Source: an uncultured euryarchaeote
GTDB lineage: Archaea > Thermoplasmatota > Poseidoniia > Poseidoniales > Thalassarchaeaceae
Direction of reading: 5' to 3'
Length of the DNA: 5,984 nt
NCBI GenBank assembly: GCA_937876055.1
Contig: CALEIW010000210.1
Coordinates: 1-5,984 of the forward strand
Part shown: one piece after another, positions 5,894 through 5,984 of the stretch
Numbering within the stretch: the first letter of the stretch is position 1
Layout: every line of letters starts with the position of its first letter
Translations under genes and position numbers: made by a program
Notes under the pieces: model-generated
Told to the model about the DNA's origin: nothing
The model's database searches: none
The model's input: only the letters and a program-made list of their open reading frames with translations

Positions 5894-5984
5894 CCAGTTT
5901 ATCCCATTGCAGAGTAAAGGCAAATTGCGATCAGAGTCGGCAATACAATCATTGGAAGTTTTGGGATATCTGATGTAAATCCTC

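Noticed and set aside
5754..5978. Small frame overlapping the photolyase end
   Set aside because: It is a shifted frame of the Lys-rich tail; no start signal and composition explained by the A-rich codons.
5894..5984. Attachment site repeating the tRNA 3' end
   Set aside because: No copy of the T arm or acceptor sequence is found downstream within the window; only the 9-bp GATATCTGA recurs.

Overview
The window holds four genes on the minus strand, one tRNA-Cys gene and one plus-strand photolyase-family gene. No rRNA or taxon-specific marker is present, so the source must be inferred. An archaeon, plausibly an uncultured marine euryarchaeote of the Poseidoniales (Marine Group II) type, fits best. 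The reasons are the archaeal-looking tRNA-Cys, TATA-like boxes with no usable Shine-Dalgarno ahead of the first genes, GGTG-type Shine-Dalgarno sites only ahead of internal cistrons, and the acidic Trp/Tyr-rich membrane protein. A bacterium is not excluded, because the deoxyhypusine synthase-like protein and the photolyase both look like subfamilies known from bacteria.

Layout. On the minus strand, reading from about 4069 down to 25: a two-span membrane protein with a large acidic outer domain and an Arg/Ser/Gly-rich tail; a class I aminotransferase of the aspartate aminotransferase Ib type, 44 nt further on; a pyruvoyl-dependent decarboxylase of the S-adenosylmethionine decarboxylase (SpeD) family; and a deoxyhypusine synthase-like protein 9 nt further on. 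The last three look like one polyamine-linked transcription unit. A TATA-like box lies just before the aminotransferase, and speD and the synthase gene share the same ribosome-binding layout (AGGTGG, 4 nt, ATG). At 4201-4274 on the plus strand is tRNA-Cys(GCA) with an encoded CCA. From 4349 to 5893 is a cryptochrome/photolyase-family flavoprotein with a long basic C-terminal tail that ends in a sliding-clamp-like motif.

How the parts may work together. SpeD would make decarboxylated S-adenosylmethionine, or, if neofunctionalised, agmatine or putrescine. The DHS-like enzyme would transfer an aminobutyl group from spermidine to an acceptor. It keeps the catalytic Lys but lacks several spermidine-site residues of the eukaryotic enzyme, so its acceptor may not be eIF5A. 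The aminotransferase may supply amino-acid precursors or recycle the methionine skeleton. The photolyase is separate: its Arg codons are overwhelmingly AGA/AGG whereas the synthase gene uses mostly CGN, which suggests a different origin. The last 91 bases (5894-5984) contain nothing I can support as a gene.
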